A stretch of 64,000 bases of DNA from Prochlorococcus sp. AG-402-O16 (GTDB lineage Bacteria; Cyanobacteriota; Cyanobacteriia; PCC-6307; Cyanobiaceae): assembly GCA_003216415.1 (NCBI GenBank), contig QCIY01000004.1, forward strand, positions 1-64,000. The letters are read 5' to 3'. Position numbers and translations under genes: made by a program. Below the pieces are notes generated by a model. The model made no database searches and was not told the DNA's origin. It saw only the letters and a program-made list of their open reading frames with translations. Position 1 is the stretch's first letter, and each line of letters begins with the position of its first letter. This document shows positions 1 through 10,146 of this stretch, one piece after another.

Positions 1-1
1 C

Positions 2-37
2 GAAATAATAGAAATAGATGTTGATTCTGATAATTAA
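2..37 (+). CDS. 3' end of an upstream CDS (C-terminus ...EIIEIDVDSDN*)
   Basis: Open frame from window edge to TAA; too short to identify. Confidence 0.3.
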   Translation, partial: EIIEIDVDSDN

Positions 38-177
38 TATGATTTTTAATTAAATTAAAGAATATTAGACAGGCTTGAGTTTTAAAAGTAGTGTTTTTTT
101 AGAATATATTGTTTTTATTTAATTAAATATAAAGGATCTTTATTTTTAGTATTTTAATTTGAATTATAAGAAGGTTG

Positions 178-657
178 TTATGAATCTAAAGCTACTTCGA
201 TAGCTGCTATTAAATTTTCGTCAAACGGTTTAACACCTGGTTTGAATCTTGCAATTACTTTACTATCTTTTCCTATAAGAAACTTTTCGAAATTCCATTC
301 AACATCGCCTTCGGGTTCAACTTTGTTTAGGGTCGTGTATGGTTCTGTGGTGTTGCCTTTAGCATGAACTTTTTCATAAATTTCAAACTTAACGCCATAT
401 TTTGTGGTGCAAAAATCTTTTATTTCTGAAAGAGAGTCTGGTTCTTGTTTTCCGAAATCATTACAGGGGAATGCTAGTATTCTTAGGCCTTTGCTTGAAT
501 ATAAATCATGTAGCTTTTGGAGATCTTCATACTGAGCAGTATTTCCGCAATAACTAGCTACATTAACAACTAAAATTACTTCACCTGAGTATTCACCAAG
601 TTTTATAGATGATCCGTCTGAGGAAAGAACAGTAGTATTTTGTACGTCTACTTGCAT
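178..657 (-). CDS. Glutathione peroxidase family (Cys type)
   Basis: ORF; NVASYCGNTAQYEDLQKL, LAFPCNDFGKQEP and WNFEKFL motifs of the GPx family. Confidence 0.93.
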   Translation of the reverse strand: MQVDVQNTTVLSSDGSSIKLGEYSGEVILVVNVASYCGNTAQYEDLQKLHDLYSSKGLRILAFPCNDFGKQEPDSLSEIKDFCTTKYGVKFEIYEKVHAKGNTTEPYTTLNKVEPEGDVEWNFEKFLIGKDSKVIARFKPGVKPFDENLIAAIEVALDS

Positions 658-802
658 GTCTAAAAAAAATTACCCTTTGAAGATAGCATTGTATATCCTT
701 TTTTGTGTTTAAATTATCTGATGGTTCTTGTTATTTCTTTTACAAGTTTTAATTTTTCAATTCTTTAACCCTTTATAATTAATATTATTACTCAGTTTAA
801 AT

Positions 803-1045
803 TTGGACCCTTTAGACCCACTTACTGAAATTATTAATTCCGGTCAAGGTTTTTCACCTGCAATTGCTTTAGAAAGAATTATTTGGGCAATGATTGGAGT
901 CTTTTTTTTAGGAGCAATTTCAAGATCAATAACCAATAGCATGCGAAGTCAAAATTGGTTTGGTAGAAATTTTTTATTTAGTTATTCTAAAGATAAAAAA
1001 ATTACAGATGATACATCTTCACAACCTTCTGGTGATGACGAATAA
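803..1045 (+). CDS. Conserved hypothetical small membrane protein (TTG start)
   Basis: ORF immediately upstream of purT with one hydrophobic segment. Confidence 0.6.
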   Translation: MDPLDPLTEIINSGQGFSPAIALERIIWAMIGVFFLGAISRSITNSMRSQNWFGRNFLFSYSKDKKITDDTSSQPSGDDE

Positions 1046-1056
1046 GTTTTATATAT

Positions 1057-2232
1057 ATGAAAGAATCAATTTTTTCTAAAAAGACAATTTTATTGCTTGG
1101 TAGTGGCGAGCTTGGAAAAGAATTAGTAATAGAATCCAAAAGATTAGGATTAGAAGTTATTGCAATTGATCGATATGAAAAAGCACCTGCAATGCAAGTT
1201 GCTGATTATTCAAGAGTAATTGATATGGGAGATAAAAATATTTTAAAAAATGTTATAAAAGAATTTAAGCCTGACTATGTTGTCCCAGAAATAGAGGCAC
1301 TTTCAATTGAGGCCCTAAAAGAACTAGAGGATGAAGGCTTCAATATTGTTCCCAACGCAAGAACTGTAGAAATTACAATGAATAGAGATAAAATTAGAGA
1401 CTTAGCTTCTAGAGATTTAAAAATTAAAACTGCAAAGTTTGATTATATTTTTGAATTTGATGATTTAGAAAAAAAAGCAGATAAAATTGGATTCCCACTT
1501 TTACTTAAGCCTTTAATGAGCTCTTCAGGAAAGGGACAGAGTTTGGTTGAATCAAAAAATGATTTACAAAATGCTTGGAAACAGGCACAAGCAAATTCAA
1601 GAGGAAACGTTAAAGGTGTAATTATTGAAGAATTTATTAATTTTGATTTTGAGTTTACTCTTCTAACTGTAAGAAAAGAAAATGGCGAAAATATTTTTTG
1701 TTTACCAATTGGACATCTTCAATCTAATGGAGACTATCAATGTAGTTGGCAACCTATAGAGATCAACGAGTCCTTAATTATTGAAGCTAAGAGGATGACA
1801 AGTAGAATACTAAATAACCTTAATGGAGCTGGATTATATGGAGTAGAGTTTTTTATAAAAGGAAGTGAGGTTATATTTTCAGAATTATCTCCAAGACCAC
1901 ACGACACTGGTATGGTTACATTAGTTAGTCAAAATATTAATGAATTTGAATTACATTTAAGGGCTTTTTTAAATTTACCTATACCACTAATAGATCTAAT
2001 AGAACCCTCTGCAACAAGAGTTATACTTTCTAACGAAGAGTATCTAAATCCTATATATGAGGGTCTTAATGAAGCATTAGAATTTAAAAAGACTAAAGTG
2101 CTCATATTTGGCAAACCAGTTTCCAGAAAAGGTAGAAGAATGGGTGTTGTCCTCTCATCAAATTCTGACATTAATTTGGCTAGAAAAAATGCAGATGAAG
2201 CTGCTCGTAAAATAAAAGTTATTACTGCATAA
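1057..2232 (+). CDS. purT: Formate-dependent phosphoribosylglycinamide formyltransferase (GAR transformylase 2)
   Basis: ATP-grasp protein; LLGSGELGKELVIESKRLG, RPHDTGMVTL, MGVVLS motifs. Confidence 0.95.
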   Translation: MKESIFSKKTILLLGSGELGKELVIESKRLGLEVIAIDRYEKAPAMQVADYSRVIDMGDKNILKNVIKEFKPDYVVPEIEALSIEALKELEDEGFNIVPNARTVEITMNRDKIRDLASRDLKIKTAKFDYIFEFDDLEKKADKIGFPLLLKPLMSSSGKGQSLVESKNDLQNAWKQAQANSRGNVKGVIIEEFINFDFEFTLLTVRKENGENIFCLPIGHLQSNGDYQCSWQPIEINESLIIEAKRMTSRILNNLNGAGLYGVEFFIKGSEVIFSELSPRPHDTGMVTLVSQNINEFELHLRAFLNLPIPLIDLIEPSATRVILSNEEYLNPIYEGLNEALEFKKTKVLIFGKPVSRKGRRMGVVLSSNSDINLARKNADEAARKIKVITA

Positions 2233-2325
2233 ATATTAAATAAAAATAACGAAAAAAATACTTAATTCCTTTGTTTTTGTTCTATATCTCTCTTGGTATT
2301 ATTTGAGTATGTTATCTATTTCACA

Positions 2326-2526
2326 ATGATAGAAAATTATAAAGGTTGGGATATAACTCTAAATTGGGATAATAAATATTATCTCGGGAGGGATACTACT
2401 AAAAGTAATTATTTTAATCAAAAGGAAAAATGGATTGGTGTTCACTTAAATGGTGAAAAAATCTATGGTTCTTCTCTAAAAGAAATTAGGCATATTATTG
2501 ATTACCCTAGTTTGCATGCAAAGTAG
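2326..2526 (+). CDS. Hypothetical protein (ATG start inside the supplied ORF 2293..2526)
   Basis: ORF; internal ATG (MIENYKGWDITLNWD...) is a more plausible start. Confidence 0.5.
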   Translation: MIENYKGWDITLNWDNKYYLGRDTTKSNYFNQKEKWIGVHLNGEKIYGSSLKEIRHIIDYPSLHAK

Positions 2527-2539
2527 GGTAAATTATTTT

Positions 2540-2701
2540 TTAATTATCCTGATTTTTTTCATTATCTTCAATTAGTTCATTAGCAAGTTTTCTTAAGTCT
2601 CCCTTAATCGAGACCCATGTAAAGGCGATTATAAAAATTGATGCAGATATTGCAACAGTAACTTTTTCGACAGGGGACATTCCAAGTGCAATAGCAAACA
2701 T
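2540..2701 (-). CDS. Small single-TM protein (53 aa, MFAIALGMSPVEKVTVAISASIFIIAFTWVSIKGDLRKLANELIEDNEKNQDN)
   Basis: Hand translation; hydrophobic helix plus charged tail; not in the ORF track. Confidence 0.55.
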   Translation of the reverse strand: MFAIALGMSPVEKVTVAISASIFIIAFTWVSIKGDLRKLANELIEDNEKNQDN

Positions 2702-2866
2702 TTCAAATAAAATACTAATTTTTCATTATATTGAATTTTTTTAAATAGTTAGAATCAAAATTTTTTTTGCAATGATATTTAATTATTCAAAATATAATAA
2801 ATAAAATTTAAATCACTAATTTTATTTATTGTTTCTGATATCAATTTTATTCAGTAAGATTAAATT

Positions 2867-3091
2867 ATGGAAAAAAAAAAGTGCCCCCAATGTAAAAATT
2901 TAATTTCAAAAACTTCCCCAATATGTTTATATTGTGGCAGACCTAATAAATTTATAACTAAGGAATACGTAAATAAAAAGTGGAATAAAGATAATAATAA
3001 AAATGTATTTGATTATTTTTTTATTAATAAGTATCTTGTATCTATTCTATTTTTAATATTTACAATTGTTATTTTCTATCTAGTTAAATAA
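2867..3091 (+). CDS. Zinc-ribbon small membrane protein
   Basis: CPQCKN...CLYCG N-terminal ribbon and C-terminal TM segment. Confidence 0.55.
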   Translation: MEKKKCPQCKNLISKTSPICLYCGRPNKFITKEYVNKKWNKDNNKNVFDYFFINKYLVSILFLIFTIVIFYLVK

Positions 3092-3101
3092 CATCAATTA
3101 A

Positions 3102-5708
3102 TCACTCTATTATTGCATCTAATACTTCTTTAGTATTTGTTGATAGTTTATTTTTTTTAATCTGCTTTATTGTCTCTACCATATTACTTTTGTAAGGGTC
3201 TGAATAATAATTGTATCTACTAAATACTTTCACAAAACGGGAAATTACGATTGGATTTAATTTATCAAAGTCAATTATCTTTTTTGCAATATATTTATAA
3301 CCAGAACCATCCATTGCATGAAAAGTACTATTTCTTGTTACGAAAGTATTTAATATAGCTCTTAAAGTGTTTGGTGATTTCGAATCAAAAAACTTATTTT
3401 CAAATAATTCTTCAATGCTGTTTGTTTTTTCATCAATTTCTATAGATGCATTAAATGAGAACCAACTATCCAAAACGACACTATTATTTTTCCATTTATT
3501 GAAGAATATATTTGAAATAATTCTTCTTTCAGGACAATTAATCCTACTGAAAGAATTCAATGCAGCTTTTGCTAGCGTCATCGAATTACTATCAACATAA
3601 TTAATTATCTTGCATTTAATTTCCTTATCATTACTGTGCAAGAGTAGTTTCCAAATAGTTTCGACTAGTTTTCTTTCATTTTTACCTTCTGGCCATACTT
3701 TATCTAGATTTTTCTCTATTTCTTGGAGCTTAAAATATAATTCTTTTTTTAATTTGGTACCGAATAAATAATTTAATTCGTCAATAGTTTTATATATTTT
3801 TAAAGGGTCTATATTTTCCATCTCTGATTCAATTTCAGCAAATGTCGGAACACTTAGTAATTCTGATAAAAGAGATAAATTAATATCTTTATTTTTTATA
3901 AATGATATTAAGGTGCTTATTAATTTATTTTCAATTTTGCGATCTGGTTTTTCATCTAATCTGCATAATATGATTTTTTTATAAAATACTTTTACAGTAT
4001 TAGATAGCGTAAAAAAATCTTTTTCATATTTTAATATTAAAAATTTCTCATCCAAGGTAGTGTCTGATTCCCACTCAACCGGTGAAGAGAATTCGCGAAA
4101 ATAAGTTACTAAGGGGATTTGGAGGTAAGATCTTACATTCCTAAAAATAAATTCTTGTGTTGTTTTCTTTAAAATAACTGTTTTTTCTATTGTTTTATTT
4201 TCACAGCTAAATATAGCCAGATTTATAGGAATTATTAGAGGATAATCATTATATGGGTTCTTCTTTATTGGATTACTTTGAGAGGCTAGAATTGTAAGTT
4301 TTTTATCTTTTTGATCCCAAATTCTCTTTAATCTAACTTTTGGTGTTCCATTTTGCTTGTACCAAACTTTAAATTCTTTAGGATCGATTTCCTTATTATG
4401 CTCTAAAATTTTATCGACAAATTGGTCTATTGTTGCTGCCTTCCCATCATATGTTGAGATGTAATTACTAAATCCTTTATAGAAATTTTCATCTTTTACA
4501 AGCTTGTTAAGCATTCTAATTATTTCTGATCCTTTTTCGTATATCGTGGTCGTATAGAAATTGTCTATTTCTTGATATTTTTCTGGCATTACAGGATGCG
4601 ATGTTGGACCAGAATCCTCTCTAAATTGATTTCTTCTAAGAAATTTTGCATCCTCAAGTCTCTTGATTTCATGATTATGAAGGTCTGCAGTGAATTGTTG
4701 ATCTCTGAATACTGTTAAACCCTCTTTTAGAGATAATTGAAACCAATCTCTACAAGTTACTCTATTACCCGTCCAATTATGGAAGTATTCATGAGCGATC
4801 ACACCCTCTATTCTTTCTAATTCATCATCAGTTGTTGTTTCAGAATTAGCGAGTATTAGTTTTGAGTTGAAAATATTTAGACTTTTATTTTCCATTGCTC
4901 CCATATTAAAGTGCCTGACTGCCACTATATTGAACAATGACAAATCGTATTCAAGATTATATTTATCTTCGTCCCATCTCATAGATTTCTTTAAGGATCT
5001 TATTGCATGTTGAACATATTTTTCATCCCCATTCTCAACATAAATATTTATTTTTACTTTTTTATTCGATTTTGTTATGAAATTGTCTTTTACACAATTA
5101 AGTTTCCCTGCTACCAATGCAAATAGATATGAGGGTTTCGGATATGGGTCTTCCCAAATTATTTCATGTCGATTGTTTGTAAGATTGTTTTCTTTTACGA
5201 CGTTACCATTTGAAAGTAAGACAGGATAATCATTCTTGTCTGCCTCAATTCTTACGGTGTATTTGCTTAAGATATCAGGCCTATCAGCGTGAAAACTTAT
5301 TCTTCTAAATCCCTCTGCTTCACATTGCGTAGTTATAATTCCATTACTCTCATACATTCCTAAAAGGGATGTATTTTCCTTTGGTTTAATTATTCCTTCT
5401 ATTTTTAATAAAAAATTTTCTTTATTTATATTTTTAATTTTTAAGTTATTTTTTTGCTGTTTGTAGCATTCCTCTTCTAGTAATGAGTCATCTATAAATA
5501 TTTTTTTTATTAATATATCCGTACCATCAAGAATTAGATTTCTGGTATTCTTATTTTTTCTTACCAATTTTATTTTGGTCGTAACATTTACAGCATTTTT
5601 CTTAATTACGAAGTCCAAAAATGTTTCTGGAATTTCATAATCAAAAACTTTGTAATCTTTAAGTTTTACATATCTTGAAATACTTTTTTGGTTAATTGGA
5701 TTGTTCAT
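3102..5708 (-). CDS. pepN: Aminopeptidase N (M1 family)
   Basis: GAMEN and HEYFHNWTGNRVTCRDWFQLSLKEGLTVFRDQ motifs intact. Confidence 0.96.
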   Translation of the reverse strand: MNNPINQKSISRYVKLKDYKVFDYEIPETFLDFVIKKNAVNVTTKIKLVRKNKNTRNLILDGTDILIKKIFIDDSLLEEECYKQQKNNLKIKNINKENFLLKIEGIIKPKENTSLLGMYESNGIITTQCEAEGFRRISFHADRPDILSKYTVRIEADKNDYPVLLSNGNVVKENNLTNNRHEIIWEDPYPKPSYLFALVAGKLNCVKDNFITKSNKKVKINIYVENGDEKYVQHAIRSLKKSMRWDEDKYNLEYDLSLFNIVAVRHFNMGAMENKSLNIFNSKLILANSETTTDDELERIEGVIAHEYFHNWTGNRVTCRDWFQLSLKEGLTVFRDQQFTADLHNHEIKRLEDAKFLRRNQFREDSGPTSHPVMPEKYQEIDNFYTTTIYEKGSEIIRMLNKLVKDENFYKGFSNYISTYDGKAATIDQFVDKILEHNKEIDPKEFKVWYKQNGTPKVRLKRIWDQKDKKLTILASQSNPIKKNPYNDYPLIIPINLAIFSCENKTIEKTVILKKTTQEFIFRNVRSYLQIPLVTYFREFSSPVEWESDTTLDEKFLILKYEKDFFTLSNTVKVFYKKIILCRLDEKPDRKIENKLISTLISFIKNKDINLSLLSELLSVPTFAEIESEMENIDPLKIYKTIDELNYLFGTKLKKELYFKLQEIEKNLDKVWPEGKNERKLVETIWKLLLHSNDKEIKCKIINYVDSNSMTLAKAALNSFSRINCPERRIISNIFFNKWKNNSVVLDSWFSFNASIEIDEKTNSIEELFENKFFDSKSPNTLRAILNTFVTRNSTFHAMDGSGYKYIAKKIIDFDKLNPIVISRFVKVFSRYNYYSDPYKSNMVETIKQIKKNKLSTNTKEVLDAIIE

Positions 5709-5758
5709 CTTTACAAAGAAGTTCAGAATTTAAAAAATCTATAATATTTATTTTGAAA

Positions 5759-6163
5759 TTATAAGTTAGAACTTTCTTCTTCTGATTGACAGTAATGTGC
5801 TTTAACTTTTCCTGAAGGAAGTAATTCGTATAAAGAAGGATTATTAATATCAGGCAATCCGTCCTTATTAAATTGGTACCTCCAGTCCCATTTTTTATCT
5901 GTAAAGGAAATATAATCTTTTCTTAGAGAATATGGAAGCATAAGTTTTTTTTTATTCCAATTAATATTTATAAATGCTCCTGGCTTTAACTCAGATATCT
6001 TTTCAACTATGGAAAAGTCACCATTAATATTATTTCTCATCACAAGATTAAGCTTTGAATTTTCACATAAATAGCTACTATTTAAAGCTAATAAAAGTAT
6101 TGAAGTAATAAAAAATGAATGAATTTTTTGCGCTCCTTTTAAAGTAGATTTACTTTCAATCAA
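5759..6163 (-). CDS. Hypothetical, putative secreted/membrane-anchored protein
   Basis: ORF with N-terminal hydrophobic segment. Confidence 0.55.
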   Translation of the reverse strand: MIESKSTLKGAQKIHSFFITSILLLALNSSYLCENSKLNLVMRNNINGDFSIVEKISELKPGAFININWNKKKLMLPYSLRKDYISFTDKKWDWRYQFNKDGLPDINNPSLYELLPSGKVKAHYCQSEEESSNL

Positions 6164-6195
6164 AATGACTTAATTAAAGATCTTTTTGGATCGAT

Positions 6196-6912
6196 TTAAA
6201 TCATAATAGATTGCATACTCTTTAGATCTACAAGATTACAATTTAATTCCTTTTCATAATCCTGAACTGAAATAAAATTATTTAAAAAACCTGAATATTT
6301 TGCATCCCCGCCTATTGTGCTTGAGAGTATATATTTTGGATTGAATTTGTTAATCAATTTAGGGATTACATCAGCACCTTTTACAAAAGAACCTACTAGG
6401 GGTAATTCTAAATTTTTTGTAGGAGTAATGACTGCATCCAGACTTTGCTTGTTTAAATTTTCATCAAGATATCCATGGGGTTCTATATAAAACCCATTAT
6501 CTTGATCGTCTTTAACAATATAACCGTTTTCTATTTGTGGTACCGGAGCCCCAGCAGTAGCTTCAAAACTTAAATTAAAATGATTTGTCTTTTCAGTGGG
6601 CTTAAGCACTTTAATTGAACTAAAACCAATTTTTTTTAATGTTTCAACAGCACTTTTAGGACAAATTATAGGAATATCCTTTCCGAACATTTCTAATGTT
6701 GGAACATGACAGTGGTCAGGTAATCCTTGGGTTAACAAAATAATATCTATTTTTTTATCTATTGAAATTTCTTCTTCTAGTGATCCTTTAAAAAACCACT
6801 CACCTGGAGGAAATATTAAATCTCCTTTGAGCCAAGGATCAATAATTAAATTGGTTTTTTTAAAATTTATAAGCCAACCATTTGATCCAAGGTAGGTCGC
6901 TTCAAAAGTCAT
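6196..6912 (-). CDS. Metallo-beta-lactamase-fold (UlaG-like) hydrolase family protein
   Basis: TFEATYLGSNGWLINFKKTNLIIDPWL...LLTQGLPDHCH resembles MBL-fold start. Confidence 0.75.
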   Translation of the reverse strand: MTFEATYLGSNGWLINFKKTNLIIDPWLKGDLIFPPGEWFFKGSLEEEISIDKKIDIILLTQGLPDHCHVPTLEMFGKDIPIICPKSAVETLKKIGFSSIKVLKPTEKTNHFNLSFEATAGAPVPQIENGYIVKDDQDNGFYIEPHGYLDENLNKQSLDAVITPTKNLELPLVGSFVKGADVIPKLINKFNPKYILSSTIGGDAKYSGFLNNFISVQDYEKELNCNLVDLKSMQSIMI

Positions 6913-6978
6913 TATGAATTAATTGTTTTATTAAACTATAAGGTAATTTTGGCTTTATCGAGAAATTACTAATTTAGA

Positions 6979-7281
6979 TTAGTTTGCTTCATTTAAGATC
7001 TGAAATGACTTTCTTTTTAGATTAAATATTAAAACTTGATTATCTTTATAACTAATCTCAAAGTTTTCTTTTTCTAGCATTTGTATTGGGATTAGAGCTA
7101 ATCCTCCTGTTCCTGAAAATATGATTGGCATGGTGCTGTTTTTAGTCCCATTCATTTTTTGTAAGTCAATAGCTTGAGAAACTATTTTTCTGGCTTTATC
7201 AAATCCGTAGTCCTCTATTAATTCAGGCCATAAAAAGTTTACTAATTCATATTTCGAAAACTCAATTTGTACTGTTTTCAT
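6979..7281 (-). CDS. Hypothetical protein
   Basis: ORF with clear coding context. Confidence 0.5.
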   Translation of the reverse strand: MKTVQIEFSKYELVNFLWPELIEDYGFDKARKIVSQAIDLQKMNGTKNSTMPIIFSGTGGLALIPIQMLEKENFEISYKDNQVLIFNLKRKSFQILNEAN

Positions 7282-7326
7282 TAAAAGATAATAGATATAT
7301 AGTTATTAATTAATTACGATATTTAC

Positions 7327-7512
7327 TTAATTACTATTTTTAAACCTATCCATGACTAGTTGCAACATATCCACTACATCACCATCAGTTAAATTTAAAT
7401 CCTTCTTTAAATCATTGCAAGTTAAATTCATTTCAAGTGCCGCTTCAGCCATATGATTAACTTTTTGGTTATCACCGCCCAATGAAATAAAGGGATTGAA
7501 GTTTTCTATCAT
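7327..7512 (-). CDS. Hypothetical small protein
   Basis: ORF. Confidence 0.5.
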   Translation of the reverse strand: MIENFNPFISLGGDNQKVNHMAEAALEMNLTCNDLKKDLNLTDGDVVDMLQLVMDRFKNSN

Positions 7513-7619
7513 TTAATACTTGTTGCTACCATCTAGTTCTAGCTAAGAAATAATTAATTATCATTTATTGATACAGAAGCTTATAAATATGTTATTTAAT
7601 ATTTAGAAAGTTTTTATTT

Positions 7620-8000
7620 TTAAATTAAGGATATTGATATACCTTTTGATATCAATGCGAATCTTCTGGCTCTAACTAGTAAAGGAAATATCATATTTGT
7701 TCGTTTATTTGATTTAAACACTCTAGAAAGTAAAAAAAGTAAACTACTTGAGGGATTATTTATCTGTTTGCAAATAGTATTAATTGCATCTGCACCATGA
7801 AAGATATCTTCATCTTTCAGGAGAATAGCTCCTTTATCTAGGTCATAACCTTTCTCTAAGAGGGATTTAATTAGAGTTAAATTTTTACGACCATCAAGAA
7901 TTTTAATATTATTTATCTTGCTTTTGATCTCAAGGAGCTCAGCAAAATGGTTGCAGAATGGGCATTCTCCATCATAAATAAAGGTATAGTTGGAAGTCAT
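7620..8000 (-). CDS. DCC-family thiol-disulfide oxidoreductase (DUF393)
   Basis: FIYDGECPFCNHFAELL (DxxCxxC) and downstream DCC-like sequence. Confidence 0.85.
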   Translation of the reverse strand: MTSNYTFIYDGECPFCNHFAELLEIKSKINNIKILDGRKNLTLIKSLLEKGYDLDKGAILLKDEDIFHGADAINTICKQINNPSSSLLFLLSRVFKSNKRTNMIFPLLVRARRFALISKGISISLI

Positions 8001-8200
8001 TAGAAAAAAACAGCTTTGATGGTCTTGAAGTGTGCAACAAAATAGTAATGTTCCGATAATAAAACAAATAATAAAAATTTTGTGGATTTTTTATAAAGGG
8101 ATAGTTAAACGATTCTAATAATTACGAAGAAATGTCTCAATATAGGTATATTTTTCATAAAAATCTGTATGCTAACTCGGAGATATTATGTTTTAAAATC

Positions 8201-8338
8201 ATGAATTTATTAGCTTCTTTTGCTTTAGGTGGTTTCAATCCATGGGCAGCAGGCTTTGGAATTGGTTCTTTAGTCCTTTTTGGTCTTGTTGGACTTGTGG
8301 CGGGTCCAAACCTAAAGAATTTTGACCCTGATGCATAA
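8201..8338 (+). CDS. Small hydrophobic protein MNLLASFALGGFNPWAAGFGIGSLVLFGLVGLVAGPNLKNFDPDA
   Basis: ATG at 8201 within the supplied ORF; followed by a rho-independent terminator. Confidence 0.6.
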   Translation: MNLLASFALGGFNPWAAGFGIGSLVLFGLVGLVAGPNLKNFDPDA

Positions 8339-8361
8339 ATCATCATATTCACATAGATTTT

Positions 8362-8388
8362 AAAAGACTCATTTGAGTCTTTTTTTTA
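8362..8388 (+). terminator. Rho-independent terminator
   Basis: AAAAGACTC-ATTT-GAGTCTTTTTTTT perfect stem plus T run. Confidence 0.85.
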
Positions 8389-8443
8389 TGCGGTTTTTTA
8401 AATTTATTTTTAGAATCAATTTAAATTATATTAATCCAAAGAA

Positions 8444-8713
8444 ATGTTGTTAAATCCTTTTTATCCATTTACTTTTTTGAAAATCTCTTCTCTTAAAGCT
8501 ACTATTGTTTTTTTATCAATACTTTTAATTAAATCAAATTTGCTTAGATTAAAAGGTGGCCTAATAGGAGGTCTTTTTGCCTTGATACTCATATCAGGTA
8601 TTTTTGCCTCTAGTACCATAGCTTTAGGATCATTAGTTTATGCCTATCGATTGAAGAAAAAATCTAATTCTGATGATAATCAAATGCAGGATTTAGAAAC
8701 TATTAATGTTTAA
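8444..8713 (+). CDS. Hypothetical membrane protein
   Basis: ORF; hydrophobic C-terminal half. Confidence 0.5.
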   Translation: MLLNPFYPFTFLKISSLKATIVFLSILLIKSNLLRLKGGLIGGLFALILISGIFASSTIALGSLVYAYRLKKKSNSDDNQMQDLETINV

Positions 8714-8745
8714 GATATTTTGTGAATCAAATTCAGTTGAATAAC

Positions 8746-8862
8746 CTAAAATGGAGTTCCAGGTACAAAATGTAAGACTAAAAATCCAAAACCGGCAGCA
8801 AAAACTATTGATACTGCAATGATTAGAAGGCCCGATGCCATCCCCCCCTCGTTAAACGCCAT
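8746..8862 (-). CDS. 38-aa single-TM microprotein MAFNEGGMASGLLIIAVSIVFAAGFGFLVLHFVPGTPF
   Basis: Hand translation, well-formed TM helix; not in ORF track. Confidence 0.6.
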   Translation of the reverse strand: MAFNEGGMASGLLIIAVSIVFAAGFGFLVLHFVPGTPF

Positions 8863-8931
8863 TTAGTTAGTTATTTTTAATTAATAATAGGACATATTTG
8901 TTCACAGGTAATAGTTCAAATTACTCATATA

Positions 8932-9111
8932 TCATCCAAATTTATTATTAATGGTGAATAAAAGTAAAAAGATGGATGTTAATGAGATGATAAAACCAAA
9001 TATTATTAATGGTTTAGATTTGACGTTTTCTTCTTTCTTAAGCTTATTTTCTGAAGAAGGAAAATTTGTATCTTTTTTTTTATAAATAAGATTGGAAAAA
9101 GGTTTAATCAC
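8932..9111 (-). CDS. 59-aa protein with C-terminal TM helix (GTG start)
   Basis: Hand translation: VIKPFSNLIYKKKDTNFPSSENKLKKEENVKSKPLIIFGFIISLTSIFLLLFTINNKFG. Confidence 0.4.
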   Translation of the reverse strand: MIKPFSNLIYKKKDTNFPSSENKLKKEENVKSKPLIIFGFIISLTSIFLLLFTINNKFG

Positions 9112-9134
9112 GATAAAATTAAAATTTAAGCTTA

Positions 9135-9452
9135 TTACCCTAAAGTTTTGAATAAATCTTTATGGTAATCAACAACATTTTGACAACTTAATACGGGTGT
9201 AAATTCCATATGAATACCGAATTTTGCTCTCCAAGGGGCAAAATGCTCAAAAATTTCCTTGTCACTATGGGCCTTACATAAACAAACCACCCTCCCTTCT
9301 CCCGGTGCATGTACTCTAAATAACATCTCAAATTTGTCTGTTTTATCTGATTTTGCCATTTCACCATTTTCCCAGGCTTCCACAAATAATTGATAAGCTT
9401 TTATTTGATTTTCAATATCTGGGAATTGGCAGTCGGCAAGAAATAATTGCAT
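9135..9452 (-). CDS. DUF3303-like protein
   Basis: MQLFLADCQFPD...GRVVCLCKA...FAPWRAKFG..MEFTPVLSCQ. Confidence 0.75.
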   Translation of the reverse strand: MQLFLADCQFPDIENQIKAYQLFVEAWENGEMAKSDKTDKFEMLFRVHAPGEGRVVCLCKAHSDKEIFEHFAPWRAKFGIHMEFTPVLSCQNVVDYHKDLFKTLG

Positions 9453-9544
9453 AGTAGTGTTCTTGAATTTATAGTTATTATCCTTTAAAAACTTGTTTAT
9501 TTTTCAGACTGTTTGAATTTGAAGATCAGAAAAAAAATATATTT

Positions 9545-9697
9545 CTAAATAAAATGAGAAGAGAGAGTTTCTAAAAATTTTCCAATATCTTTTTTATATA
9601 AACTATCTGTGATTTTTAAAGAGAATAATTCATAATTGTTTCTTTCTTTTTCTTCATTATCAAAATTAATATTTCTCTTTAATGAAATATTATTCAT
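9545..9697 (-). CDS. Hypothetical 50-aa protein
   Basis: Hand translation MNNISLKRNINFDNEEKERNNYELFSLKITDSLYKKDIGKFLETLSSHFI. Confidence 0.35.
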   Translation of the reverse strand: MNNISLKRNINFDNEEKERNNYELFSLKITDSLYKKDIGKFLETLSSHFI

Positions 9698-9816
9698 TAT
9701 TAATATTGATCACTATTTAAAATTTAAACAATTTTAAGTAAAAGGCAAATTTCTTTACATTATGTATTTATAAGAAATATGACCGATGCAATAAGAGAAT
9801 AATTACTTTATTAAAG

Positions 9817-10140
9817 TTAAAAGTTAATTATTTTTCCTACAATAAGCAAAATTGTATTTGTAATAGAGAGAATTACTGTTAAGAGAGATGCTGTAACGGG
9901 TAATAAATTGAACCATAGCTGCGATGTAGTCATTTTTGAATCGATAGGTAGAAAATTAGTTCTTTTTTTAATTCTTATTTGAAGCCAGAAAATAGATAAT
10001 GGATAATTAATTCTTGAAAAAGTAATTAAAAAAGAAGGTAAAATCCCTTTATTTGAATAAAGTATAAATCCTGAAAAAAAGTATAATGCCCAAACTAATA
10101 TTCTTTGAATCAATATTATTCCCTTGCTTTTACTATTCAT
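9817..10140 (-). CDS. Hypothetical membrane protein
   Basis: ORF with several hydrophobic segments. Confidence 0.5.
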   Translation of the reverse strand: MNSKSKGIILIQRILVWALYFFSGFILYSNKGILPSFLITFSRINYPLSIFWLQIRIKKRTNFLPIDSKMTTSQLWFNLLPVTASLLTVILSITNTILLIVGKIINF

Positions 10141-10146
10141 TATTAA

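Noticed and set aside
8155-8352. 65-aa minus-strand ORF
   Set aside because: Antisense to the small hydrophobic protein at 8201..8338, which has a matching terminator.
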